From positions 62,001-126,000 of the forward strand of contig JAFQUE010000094.1 of the NCBI GenBank assembly GCA_017408685.1: a DNA stretch of 64,000 nt. The letters are read 5' to 3'. Below, piece by piece: positions 35,632 to 43,916 of the stretch. The position numbers and the translations under genes are program-made. The stretch is from Bacteroidaceae bacterium. Lineage in GTDB: Bacteria; Bacteroidota; Bacteroidia; Bacteroidales; Bacteroidaceae. Position 1 is the first letter of the stretch. Each line of letters starts with the position of its first letter. The notes beneath the pieces were generated by a model. The model made no database searches. It saw only the letters and a list, made by a program, of their open reading frames with translations, and was not told where the DNA came from.

Positions 35632-37332
35632 ATGACAAAAAATATGAATACATTATTTAAACATAAGATTCTGGCAGGTGCAATTCTATGCAGCGCATTG
35701 TTTGCTGTATCGTCATGCGATGATACCGATGTGTTGTCCGACGCACCACAAGAGACATTGTACAATGTCATGATGGCCGATAATGATTTGACCGAATTTA
35801 TTGAAGTAATCAATCATTGCGGCGCGCATTGTGCCGATTCTCTTTTCAATCAGTCGAGAGTGTATACAGTATGGGCTCCCAAGAACAAAACGTTCAACAA
35901 AGACTCCCTTATATCCGAAATTAAAGAGGGCGGGAAAAGAGATCAGGTATTCCATAGGTTTGTGATGGCCCACGTTGCAAACAACCTGCATGCAGCCAAT
36001 GGTGATATGGATGCCAAGATTCTGCTTCTGAACGGAAAATTCGCCGAACTTGACGGTTATCGCAAAGATGGCAAACTGTATTATACATTTGACGGTCAGA
36101 CACTTGAAGAAGTGAACAGGAGAACAAGGAATGGTTTCCTGCACAAGTTGGCAAGTCCTGCAGAGTATAAATACAATATCTGGGAATATCTGAGTGTTGA
36201 CTCCCGTGTCGATTCAGTTGCCTCATATTTGTACGCATTCAATGACACAACCTTTAACGAGTTTGCCAGTACTCCCGGTCCTATTGTTAATGGAGTGCAG
36301 ACATATATTGACTCTGCATTCATAACATCCAACATTATGCTCAGTTCATGGAGCGGTGTCGGTATGTTGGATACCGAGGACTCTACATATACAGTATATG
36401 TACCTTCAAATGATGCATGGAACGAAATGCATGCCTTGGCTGCAAAGCACTTCAAGTATGGCGAACACAGAAAACCTACAAAGGTCACCTTGGAAGAAAG
36501 AGACTCTTTGCATAACTACTATTCACGTATAAATCTGCTCAAGTACATGACATACAGCGAAAACGAGCAGCGTTATGTCAAGGAACCCGGTATGGCCATG
36601 CCGGCATGGCATGGAAGGTCTGTGTATGACTTTAGACCGGAGTTCTCTAAAGATGTTCTTGAAGAGAATGTAATATATTCAAAGGAACTCTCCAACGGTA
36701 CATTCAAGATTGTGGACAAGATTCCATATAATCAGTTCGAGTTGTGGCATGATACAATCAAGATTGAAGGAGAGAATACCAATTTTATGAAGTATAAGGG
36801 TGCACAATCGGCAGAACGTTTTGCTGTCTCAAAGATTGATTTGCAGGCCGACTCTACTTTGGCCGGTGTTGAGATTTCCGGTGGTGCATATTATATGGCC
36901 GGTAGTAACGAGGGTAAACAGAGGGCTTCAGTAACACTTACTGCGGGTATTCCCAATATTCTTTCTGCAAGTTATAATGTCGCATTCATACTCGTACCGA
37001 ACAATTTCCCTAAAAAACCTCTTTCGGAAATCAAACCTATGAGTATGGAAGTGACTATCGAGCATGCGGCTCAATCAAAGCAACTCTACTCATTTGAAAT
37101 CAAAGATTATATGGTAGAGCGAGTGGATACCATGTTTCTTGAGGATGAGGATGGCAAACCGGCTGTGATTACAGTTCCTTTCTGCGAATATTATGATGGA
37201 TATCAAGACCTCAATACCGAGGCCGACTGCAACTTCACTATTGTGATGGAAACAAAAAGAGGTGCATCTCTTGATCCATCCATCCGTCTCGATGCAATTC
37301 TTCTTATCCCTGTTGAGGACCCTGAAGAATAG
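35632..37332 (+). CDS. FAS1 (fasciclin)-domain lipoprotein (module 2)
   Basis: 566-residue lipoprotein from the ATG at 35632 (GAAGGAAAGAAA precedes it; ATG 35605 would put nine charged residues before the signal, and ATG 35644 is also possible). Lipobox FAVSSC. Two FAS1-like segments are seen: YTVWAPKNKTF near residue 83 and YTVYVPSNDAW near 250. A C-terminal beta-rich part (residues ~390-560) has no recognised family. It plays the same positional role as the larger FAS1 protein of module 1: directly upstream of a SusC gene (8-bp gap). Confidence 0.7.
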   Translation: MTKNMNTLFKHKILAGAILCSALFAVSSCDDTDVLSDAPQETLYNVMMADNDLTEFIEVINHCGAHCADSLFNQSRVYTVWAPKNKTFNKDSLISEIKEGGKRDQVFHRFVMAHVANNLHAANGDMDAKILLLNGKFAELDGYRKDGKLYYTFDGQTLEEVNRRTRNGFLHKLASPAEYKYNIWEYLSVDSRVDSVASYLYAFNDTTFNEFASTPGPIVNGVQTYIDSAFITSNIMLSSWSGVGMLDTEDSTYTVYVPSNDAWNEMHALAAKHFKYGEHRKPTKVTLEERDSLHNYYSRINLLKYMTYSENEQRYVKEPGMAMPAWHGRSVYDFRPEFSKDVLEENVIYSKELSNGTFKIVDKIPYNQFELWHDTIKIEGENTNFMKYKGAQSAERFAVSKIDLQADSTLAGVEISGGAYYMAGSNEGKQRASVTLTAGIPNILSASYNVAFILVPNNFPKKPLSEIKPMSMEVTIEHAAQSKQLYSFEIKDYMVERVDTMFLEDEDGKPAVITVPFCEYYDGYQDLNTEADCNFTIVMETKRGASLDPSIRLDAILLIPVEDPEE

Positions 37333-37340
37333 TCTGTAAT

Positions 37341-40300
37341 ATGTATAAAAAGGAAATAACTATGTATATGCGACAATTTATGCAATTATTGGTGGCTATG
37401 GTGGCATTCCTGCCATCAGTGGTCCATGCGTCAGACTGCAGTTCTGGCGTGTACGCAGCAAATGATTCTGTAAAAACAGAGACTGTGCAGTCCGAGGATT
37501 TACGCACCATTACAGGTACTGTCTACGATGCTGCGACAAATACACCGTTGGCCGGTGTTCGCGTTCAGGCAACAGGTCATAAGAAGGTTACTGCAATGAC
37601 TGACGCCGAAGGAAAATACCAACTCAATATCCCTTCCTACGTTACCTTGCTCGACTTCTCGACACAAGGTTATCTGCTTGTTCAGAAAGCGACAGGTCGT
37701 GCCGATATTGTCAATGTGCGTCTTTATCCTGAGGGCTTCACGGCAAACTACAGTGATGATATTACGCTTGCGGCGGAGCGTAGCATGGCGGAACATGATT
37801 CTTGGGCCTTGTCGGTTGATGCCGATATACAGAACAAGCTGGGCGCCGATGTCCGCACAATAACACGTTCCGGAACACCGGGTATAGGTGCCGTAATGTT
37901 CATCCGTGGACTCAATTCGCTCAATGCAAATGTGCAACCCCTATTTGTTGTGGATGGTGTGATTTGGGACTTGCAGGATGGCAATGAGACTATCCACATG
38001 GGTCTCTACAACAATGTTCTCAATGCAATTGATGTCAACGATATACGTGACGTCAAGGTAATCAAGAACGGAACAGCCATCTATGGTGCACGCGGTGCCA
38101 ATGGTGTCGTAATCATAAATACAAAGCGTGGCGAGAGCATGGCAACACGTATTACAGCAAACATCTATGCCAATGTTGCGCTTACTCCCAGCACTCCTAA
38201 GATGTTAGGTACAGAGGATTTTCGTATCTATGCTAATGAGATGATTGGTACAATGGACATACGTGCGAACACTGAATTTGGTTTCTTGCGTGGTGATGCT
38301 CCTGTATACGATGAGTCGACCGGTATGCTTAAGAGTGGTTATATAGACTACTACAAGTATCACAATAATACCGACTGGGCCGATTTGGTGTACCGTGAGG
38401 CTTTCACACAAAACTACAAGGTTAATGTTGAGGGTGGTGACGACGTAGCCAAGTATAACTTCTCATTCGGTTATACTATAGCCGATTCTCCTCTCAAGGG
38501 AAACAGTCTTGACCGTTTGAATATACGTCTTAATTCCGATATTCTTCTTGCCGACAACTTCACTACCCGTGTAGATATTTCGTATGCACGCGTGGGCCGC
38601 GAAGTTCTCGATGACGGTATGCGTGAAGACCAGACTGCTTTCCCGGTAAGTTCTACAGGCGTGCTTGCTGCAATAAAGGCTCCGTTCCTGAGTCCCTACC
38701 GCTACGCAAGTACAGGTGAAATAAGTACTAACCTTGATGCCAGTGATACTTGGGCACACGAAATTCTGGCAACTGCTCGAATTGCACATCCGAACAGTTC
38801 ATACTACAACCCTATGACAATCCTCACTAAGGGAGCAGGTACCCAAAAGAATGAGTTGGAGTATACCAACATGGGTATCACAGTCGCTCCTGAACTTGTT
38901 TTGGGTGATTTCAAGATTTCTGAGATTTTCAACTACTCTCTACACCGTGTGAGCGAAAAGTACTATCTTCCTTACGTGAACTCGAACAAGGGTTATCATT
39001 TCTATGTATCATCGCTCAATGGTTCAATAGGTAACTATGTATCTTCTTTCTTCGGTAAAGAGGCTGCTCTTTCAAGCGATACACGTGTAGAGTGGAGCAA
39101 GATTTTCGGTGGTCATAGCATTGATGTCTTTGGCGGTTTCCGTTATACGAACTTCAACTTCGACTCAAGTTCAATCTCGGGTGCCAACTCAGGTAGTGAC
39201 AATGCATTCAATGTCGGTACTTCATTGGAACATCTTGAGAGTTCGGGTGACAATAATGTATGGACAAACCTTGCATGGTATCTTTCAGCCGATTATTCAT
39301 ACAAGACAAGATATTTCTTGCAGTTTGCTGCTTCACTTGAGGCTTCGTCACGTTTCGGCATGAAGGCCGAAGGTGCTCTCAAGATGTGTGGCGTGCCCTG
39401 GGCATTCTTCCCCTCTGTGCAGGCTGCATGGCTTGTATCTTCTGAACCTTGGTTTAAAGTGAAACCAATCAATATGCTTAAGTTGCGTGCCGGTTTTGAC
39501 ATGGCCGGAAATGACGCACTTGACTACTTCGCTTCACGAAGTTACCTGCACACCGTTAAGTTCTATGACAAGTCTATCGGTTTGCAGTTGGGTAATGTGG
39601 AGAATGAGGGTATCAAGTGGGAGACGACCTCACGTTTCAATGTTGGGCTCGATGCCATGTTGCTCGACAACCGTCTGTCTCTGTCGTTCGATTGGTATAC
39701 ATCAAAGACAAGCGACCTTCTTGTACAGAAACAGTATCCTTATGTCACAGGTATGGACAAATATTGGGCAAACGGCGGTGAACTCAAAAACACCGGTATC
39801 GAGGCCACAATCAATGCCAAACTTATCAATACAAAGAACTGGCAGTGGGAACTCGGTGCGTCTTTGGGTCACTATAAGAACGAGGTTACTGCGCTTGATG
39901 AGGATGTCGCTCCGGTATCGGTATATGGTGGAGAAGTCATCACAAAAGTCGGTGAACCTGTCGGCGCTTTCTGGGGTTATAGGACTGAAGGCGTTCTATG
40001 CAGTTCCGATGAAGCCAAAGAAGCCGGGCTTTTCCAGCGTGACGCAACCGGTGCGCCCGAGTACTTCAAGGCCGGTGATATGAAGTTTGTCGATGTCAAT
40101 CCCGGCAAGGACCCCGGTTGCATTGACGAGAACGACAAGGTTGTAATCGGTAATCCAAACCCAGATATATATGGTAATGTATTTACCCGCCTCAAGTATA
40201 AGGAATTCCAACTCGATGTCAACTGCAACTATTCGGTAGGAAACGATGTGTACAACTTCTATCGCCAGCAACTTGAGGGTGGTTCAAACTTCTTTAACCA

Positions 40301-40649
40301 GACAACAGCTCTTGCTAACCGTTGGACCTACGATGGCCAGAATACAGATATACCGGCCATCGCTTTCGGTGACCCGATGGGTAATGCACGTTTCTCTGAC
40401 CGTTGGATTGAGGACGGTTCATACTTCAGGGTAAAGGCCATCAAGTTCTCTTATGATATTCCATTGGTACTTGATTGGTTGCAAGGTCTCACTGTTTGGG
40501 CTGCAGCAGAGAATGTGCTTACATTTACAAAGTACAAGGGTTCTGATCCCGAGTTCTCTGTCAACAACAATGTATTGTATCAAGGTGTAGACGCCGGTCT
40601 GTTGCCTCAAACCCGCAGTTTCCATCTTGGCGTGAAAGTTAACCTCTAA
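37341..40649 (+). CDS. SusC/RagA-type TonB-dependent outer-membrane transporter (module 2)
   Basis: 1102-residue transporter (1095 if translation begins at the ATG at 37362, which leaves a cleaner signal peptide). Order of parts: signal peptide, carboxypeptidase-regulatory-like domain (ITGTVYDAATNTPLAGVRV, ~residues 54-130), plug with FIRGLNSLN, PLFVVDGV and VKVIKNGTAIYGARGANGVV near 235-254, then a beta-barrel ending in FHLGVKVNL. Sequence differs strongly from the module 1 SusC, so the two modules are not a recent duplication. The partner SusD gene begins 55 bp downstream. Confidence 0.92.
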   Translation: MYKKEITMYMRQFMQLLVAMVAFLPSVVHASDCSSGVYAANDSVKTETVQSEDLRTITGTVYDAATNTPLAGVRVQATGHKKVTAMTDAEGKYQLNIPSYVTLLDFSTQGYLLVQKATGRADIVNVRLYPEGFTANYSDDITLAAERSMAEHDSWALSVDADIQNKLGADVRTITRSGTPGIGAVMFIRGLNSLNANVQPLFVVDGVIWDLQDGNETIHMGLYNNVLNAIDVNDIRDVKVIKNGTAIYGARGANGVVIINTKRGESMATRITANIYANVALTPSTPKMLGTEDFRIYANEMIGTMDIRANTEFGFLRGDAPVYDESTGMLKSGYIDYYKYHNNTDWADLVYREAFTQNYKVNVEGGDDVAKYNFSFGYTIADSPLKGNSLDRLNIRLNSDILLADNFTTRVDISYARVGREVLDDGMREDQTAFPVSSTGVLAAIKAPFLSPYRYASTGEISTNLDASDTWAHEILATARIAHPNSSYYNPMTILTKGAGTQKNELEYTNMGITVAPELVLGDFKISEIFNYSLHRVSEKYYLPYVNSNKGYHFYVSSLNGSIGNYVSSFFGKEAALSSDTRVEWSKIFGGHSIDVFGGFRYTNFNFDSSSISGANSGSDNAFNVGTSLEHLESSGDNNVWTNLAWYLSADYSYKTRYFLQFAASLEASSRFGMKAEGALKMCGVPWAFFPSVQAAWLVSSEPWFKVKPINMLKLRAGFDMAGNDALDYFASRSYLHTVKFYDKSIGLQLGNVENEGIKWETTSRFNVGLDAMLLDNRLSLSFDWYTSKTSDLLVQKQYPYVTGMDKYWANGGELKNTGIEATINAKLINTKNWQWELGASLGHYKNEVTALDEDVAPVSVYGGEVITKVGEPVGAFWGYRTEGVLCSSDEAKEAGLFQRDATGAPEYFKAGDMKFVDVNPGKDPGCIDENDKVVIGNPNPDIYGNVFTRLKYKEFQLDVNCNYSVGNDVYNFYRQQLEGGSNFFNQTTALANRWTYDGQNTDIPAIAFGDPMGNARFSDRWIEDGSYFRVKAIKFSYDIPLVLDWLQGLTVWAAAENVLTFTKYKGSDPEFSVNNNVLYQGVDAGLLPQTRSFHLGVKVNL

Positions 40650-40704
40650 GGAACACTCCTGTGTGCACGGTTTCCCCGTGCCACAGGTACAAATAAATAA
40701 AACA

Positions 40705-42699
40705 ATGAAAAAGAATCTTATTTATACGGTGGCATTCCTGCTCTGCGGGGCTGTTTTCTTCAGTTCCTGCGAGGATATGCTGAATCCTGAGTCAAACCGT
40801 GTGGAGTATGAGTTTGACCCATTGACAATGAACGACTCTGTATATTCAGTTCTGGGTATCCTCAAGGGTGTTCAGGAAGTAGGTGACCGTCAGGTCCTCC
40901 TAAACGAACTTCGTGCCGATTTGGTGTCTCTGAATGCGTCAAAGGCCGTAATCGATATCCAGGAGTTGAGCAGGTCTGAATTCAACCTTGAGTCCAACAA
41001 GTATCTTGATGTAAAGGACTACTATACTATCATTAATAACTGTAACATCTTCTTTACCCGTATTGACACCACTCTGCAAAAGAACGGTATTAAGGTGATG
41101 ATGCCTGAGTATGTTGCCGTAAAGACCATTCGTGCATGGACATATCTTCAACTTGCAATCAACCACAATTATATCCCTTATTTTACAGAACCTGTGTTGA
41201 CGCACGGTGCTGCTGAAGATGTGATGAACCGTCCTAAACTTTCGCGTCAGGAAGTCATCTCTAAACTTATTGATGAATTGTTGCCATACGAGAATCCCTC
41301 ATTGTACCCTATGCCTGCATGGGACTCTGATGGAAAGGTCCTCAAGTTCGGATACGGCATTGGTGGAGTAGAAATCCTGACAGAGAAACTTTTTGTGCCT
41401 GTGCGCATGCTTCTTGGTGATTTGTACCTATGGAGAGGATTGCCCGGCGATTATCGCAAGGCAGCGAAAGCTTACTATGACCTCTTGGCTGCAACATCAA
41501 CCGGTTCAAATGTGAGTAAATTTGTCGACAACAAATTTATCTCTGAGTATATTGCTGACGGTGGTAAATTATATAGTACTGCTTTCTCCCAACTGTTCTC
41601 AGTCAATGATTATACAAACAAGATTGAAAAGAATATACTTGCTTTGATTCCTTATGCTACATCATCATTGAATGGAACAATCTCCCAACTTGCTGATATT
41701 TTCCTGCCTGTATCCGATGCCGGCGGTTCTCAGGTTGTTGCGTCTCCTGCAATGGTTTCTTTGTCTGAGAGACAAGTCTACCGTTATGTCGATAATGTCG
41801 ACAAACCAAAGATTGTAGAGTATAGTCACATTGAGGATTACGAGACAAAAGGCGACTTGCGTCTTGTATCGACAACATGTTACCAGAACATTCAAGATGA
41901 GGACGGCGCTGCTTCATCGACCAAGTTCAATAATCTTATTGCAAAATTCAATCTTGAGAATAACAGAGTCAACACTCTTTATACTCCAACAATACCTACT
42001 CCTTATATCGTTTTATCACGTCCTGAGCAAGCATATCTCCGTCTTGCCGAGGCGCTGATGGGAATGCACCGTGAAGGGTATTTGGGAGCAATGGATGTTG
42101 CCATGACAATACTTAAGAGTGGTATTAAGACCAAAGAGACTCTCCTGCTCAATCCTGTTTACGATTCCATTCCTTATGTGAATTCAAAGGGTGATACAAT
42201 ACGTTGGGACAAGTTTGTGGCATCCTGCACCGACGAGTTGGTTCTTGATTTCTCTAATGCCTTCTTTGCCGACAACACCGGTATTCACTCCCGCGGTTCA
42301 GGTGATAGCGAGCATAACATTTATTATGCACTTGATGACATCAATGTAGCACGTTACTTGGGCAAGACCGCAAAGGATGATAATGGCAATGAAATCATCG
42401 ATGGAGAAATTACTCCTGAAGATAAAGCGCTTTATGTTTCTGAACTTATCCTTGACGAGATGGCTCTTGAACTTGCTTGGGAGGGAACCCGTTTTGGCGA
42501 CCTTGTGCGCGTAGCAACAGCATTGGGTGACCCTGACGTGCTTGCTTTGCGCATTGCGGGCCGTGATAAGGCCAATACTGTTTCTCATCGCCATCCCAAT
42601 TATGACAAGGATGGTGCCATATACGATAACATGAGAAATGAGAATAACTGGTATATTCCGCTTCCCGGTGATTTTGTGGAAACGAGTGCGGCGGAGTAA
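40705..42699 (+). CDS. SusD/RagB-type nutrient-binding lipoprotein (module 2)
   Basis: 664-residue lipoprotein, longer than the usual ~550 residues. Lipobox FFSSC near residue 20. Seen are AVKTIRAWTYLQLAINHNYIPYF (SusD TPR region, ~residues 131-155) and the C-terminal LILDEMALELAWEGTRFGDLVR (~580-602). The ATG at 40705 is chosen over the GTG at 40663, which would place 14 residues before the signal peptide. It is the last gene of the FAS1-SusCD locus and is followed by a terminator. Confidence 0.92.
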   Translation: MKKNLIYTVAFLLCGAVFFSSCEDMLNPESNRVEYEFDPLTMNDSVYSVLGILKGVQEVGDRQVLLNELRADLVSLNASKAVIDIQELSRSEFNLESNKYLDVKDYYTIINNCNIFFTRIDTTLQKNGIKVMMPEYVAVKTIRAWTYLQLAINHNYIPYFTEPVLTHGAAEDVMNRPKLSRQEVISKLIDELLPYENPSLYPMPAWDSDGKVLKFGYGIGGVEILTEKLFVPVRMLLGDLYLWRGLPGDYRKAAKAYYDLLAATSTGSNVSKFVDNKFISEYIADGGKLYSTAFSQLFSVNDYTNKIEKNILALIPYATSSLNGTISQLADIFLPVSDAGGSQVVASPAMVSLSERQVYRYVDNVDKPKIVEYSHIEDYETKGDLRLVSTTCYQNIQDEDGAASSTKFNNLIAKFNLENNRVNTLYTPTIPTPYIVLSRPEQAYLRLAEALMGMHREGYLGAMDVAMTILKSGIKTKETLLLNPVYDSIPYVNSKGDTIRWDKFVASCTDELVLDFSNAFFADNTGIHSRGSGDSEHNIYYALDDINVARYLGKTAKDDNGNEIIDGEITPEDKALYVSELILDEMALELAWEGTRFGDLVRVATALGDPDVLALRIAGRDKANTVSHRHPNYDKDGAIYDNMRNENNWYIPLPGDFVETSAAE

Positions 42700-42721
42700 A
42701 CATAACATGAAATTATTCTTT

Positions 42722-42750
42722 ATGAGGGAGGGCTTAAGTTCCTCCCTCAT
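42722..42750 (+). terminator. Terminator hairpin after the FAS1-SusCD locus
   Basis: A 10-bp stem (ATGAGGGAGG with CCTCCCTCAT) and a 9-nt loop, 22 bp past the SusD stop codon and 18 bp before the sirtuin gene. The T-run is short (TGATTT), so termination may be partial. Confidence 0.6.
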
Positions 42751-42767
42751 TGATTTAATCCTATATT

Positions 42768-43466
42768 ATGAAGAAAATTGTCATACTCACCGGTGCTGGA
42801 ATGAGTGCCGAGAGTGGTATAAGCGTTTTCCGCGGCAGTGGCGGTTTGTGGGATGAGTACCCTGTGGAGCAGGTTGCAACTCCCGAAGGTTATCGTGCAA
42901 ATCCCGGGCTTGTTCTTGAATTCTATAACAAACGGCGCAGACAACTGCTTGAGGTCGCACCTAATCATGGGCATGAACTTGTGGCGGCACTTGAAAATGA
43001 TTATGACGTTACTGTAGTAACGCAGAATGTAGATGACCTTCACGAGCGTGCCGGGTCTTCAAATGTCATACATCTGCACGGAGAATTGATGAAGGTGTGC
43101 TCCTCAAGAGAACCATATAATGAGAACTATGTAAAGATCCTGACAAGTGATAACGCTGAAATCGGACTTGGTGACCTCGCTGCCGACGGTTCACAGTTAC
43201 GCCCTTTTATAGTGTGGTTTGGCGAGGCAGTGCCCAAGATGGATGACGCAGTGCGTTCTTTGTCGGGTGTCGATGTATTCGTTATTATAGGGACATCGCT
43301 AAATGTTTATCCTGCCGCAGGTTTGCTTGATTATGTGCCCCGCAACGTGCCGGTTTATCTCATTGATCCTAACGATGTAAAAGTGCCAAGCAATCGCCCA
43401 GTGACAGTAATACGCAATGGTGCTTCTGCAGGAATGGAAGAATTGATTACAAAATATTTGAAATGA
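42768..43466 (+). CDS. Sirtuin-type NAD-dependent protein deacylase without zinc cysteines
   Basis: 232-residue Sir2-family protein. NAD-binding motifs are intact: GAGMSAESGIS.FR at residues 9-22, TQNVDDLHERAG near 85-96, the catalytic histidine in HLHGE near residue 104, and GTSLNVYPAAGL near 180. The helix after the NAD loop has FYNKRR, a Y-x-x-R pattern that in class III sirtuins (SIRT5, CobB) binds succinyl- or malonyl-lysine. The zinc ribbon normally built from two CxxC pairs has only one cysteine (KVCSSRE), so zinc binding looks lost. It acts in the cytoplasm, removing acyl groups from lysines. Confidence 0.88.
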   Translation: MKKIVILTGAGMSAESGISVFRGSGGLWDEYPVEQVATPEGYRANPGLVLEFYNKRRRQLLEVAPNHGHELVAALENDYDVTVVTQNVDDLHERAGSSNVIHLHGELMKVCSSREPYNENYVKILTSDNAEIGLGDLAADGSQLRPFIVWFGEAVPKMDDAVRSLSGVDVFVIIGTSLNVYPAAGLLDYVPRNVPVYLIDPNDVKVPSNRPVTVIRNGASAGMEELITKYLK

Positions 43467-43498
43467 TTACAATATTATAATAATTTAACTTAATATTG

Positions 43499-43529
43499 TT
43501 TGCAACTGTTGTACAATTTCTTAATTTTG
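43499..43529 (+). promoter_or_regulatory. Rubredoxin promoter, TTTG-N19-TAATTTTG
   Basis: The -33 TTTG (43499-43502) and -7 TAATTTTG (43522-43529) are separated by exactly 19 bp, the best match to the Bacteroidota housekeeping promoter in the window. It lies 68 bp before the rubredoxin ATG and 33 bp after the sirtuin stop, so rubredoxin is transcribed on its own. Confidence 0.8.
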
Positions 43530-43597
43530 CAGTGCAGGAAAACGGTTGTTCCGAACCATCTTGCTGCATAATTGTTTAACTGATAAACCATAATTTT

Positions 43598-43759
43598 ATG
43601 AAAAAGTATATTTGTACAGTATGTCAATGGGTCTATGACCCTGAAATCGGTGACCCTGAGCAGGGGATTGAACCGGGTGTAGCATTTGAGGACCTTCCTG
43701 ATGATTATGTGTGTCCGCTGTGCGGAGTAGGCAAGGAGGAGTTCGAGGTTGAGGAGTAG
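43598..43759 (+). CDS. Rubredoxin
   Basis: 53-residue iron protein that carries single electrons in the cytoplasm, commonly to rubrerythrin or oxygen/peroxide-reducing partners in anaerobes. Both iron-binding knuckles are present: [10 protein letters not shown] (residues 6-15) and [11 protein letters not shown] (39-49), with the conserved YDPE.GDPE..I.PG segment between. Length is exactly that of the family. It has its own promoter and ends before a 20-bp-stem terminator. No rubrerythrin or other partner lies beside it. Confidence 0.96.
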   Translation: MKKYICTVCQWVYDPEIGDPEQGIEPGVAFEDLPDDYVCPLCGVGKEEFEVEE

Positions 43760-43848
43760 TATCTCCATAATTTCATTACAGAAGAAGATGATTTGAAAGT
43801 GTGCTTTTGCGTTACGCAAGCCTGATACAACATCTTCTTGTTCATGTC

Positions 43849-43889
43849 CAACAACAGAGGGTGACTTTAAAAGTCACCCTCTGTTGTTG
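43849..43889. terminator. Bidirectional terminator between rubredoxin and the CotH gene
   Basis: A 20-bp perfect stem around a single central base (43869), with AGAGGGTGAC/GTCACCCTCT at its core. It lies between two convergent genes and serves both. It is nearly a perfect palindrome, like several others in this genome. Confidence 0.8.
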
Positions 43890-43916
43890 CTGCCGTCAGC
43901 ACTTTATTGCTCCTGT

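Noticed and set aside
27085-42699. Classical polysaccharide utilisation locus
   Set aside because: SusCD pairs are present, but no glycoside hydrolase, lyase, sulfatase or sensor/regulator lies within the locus, so a glycan target is not supported.
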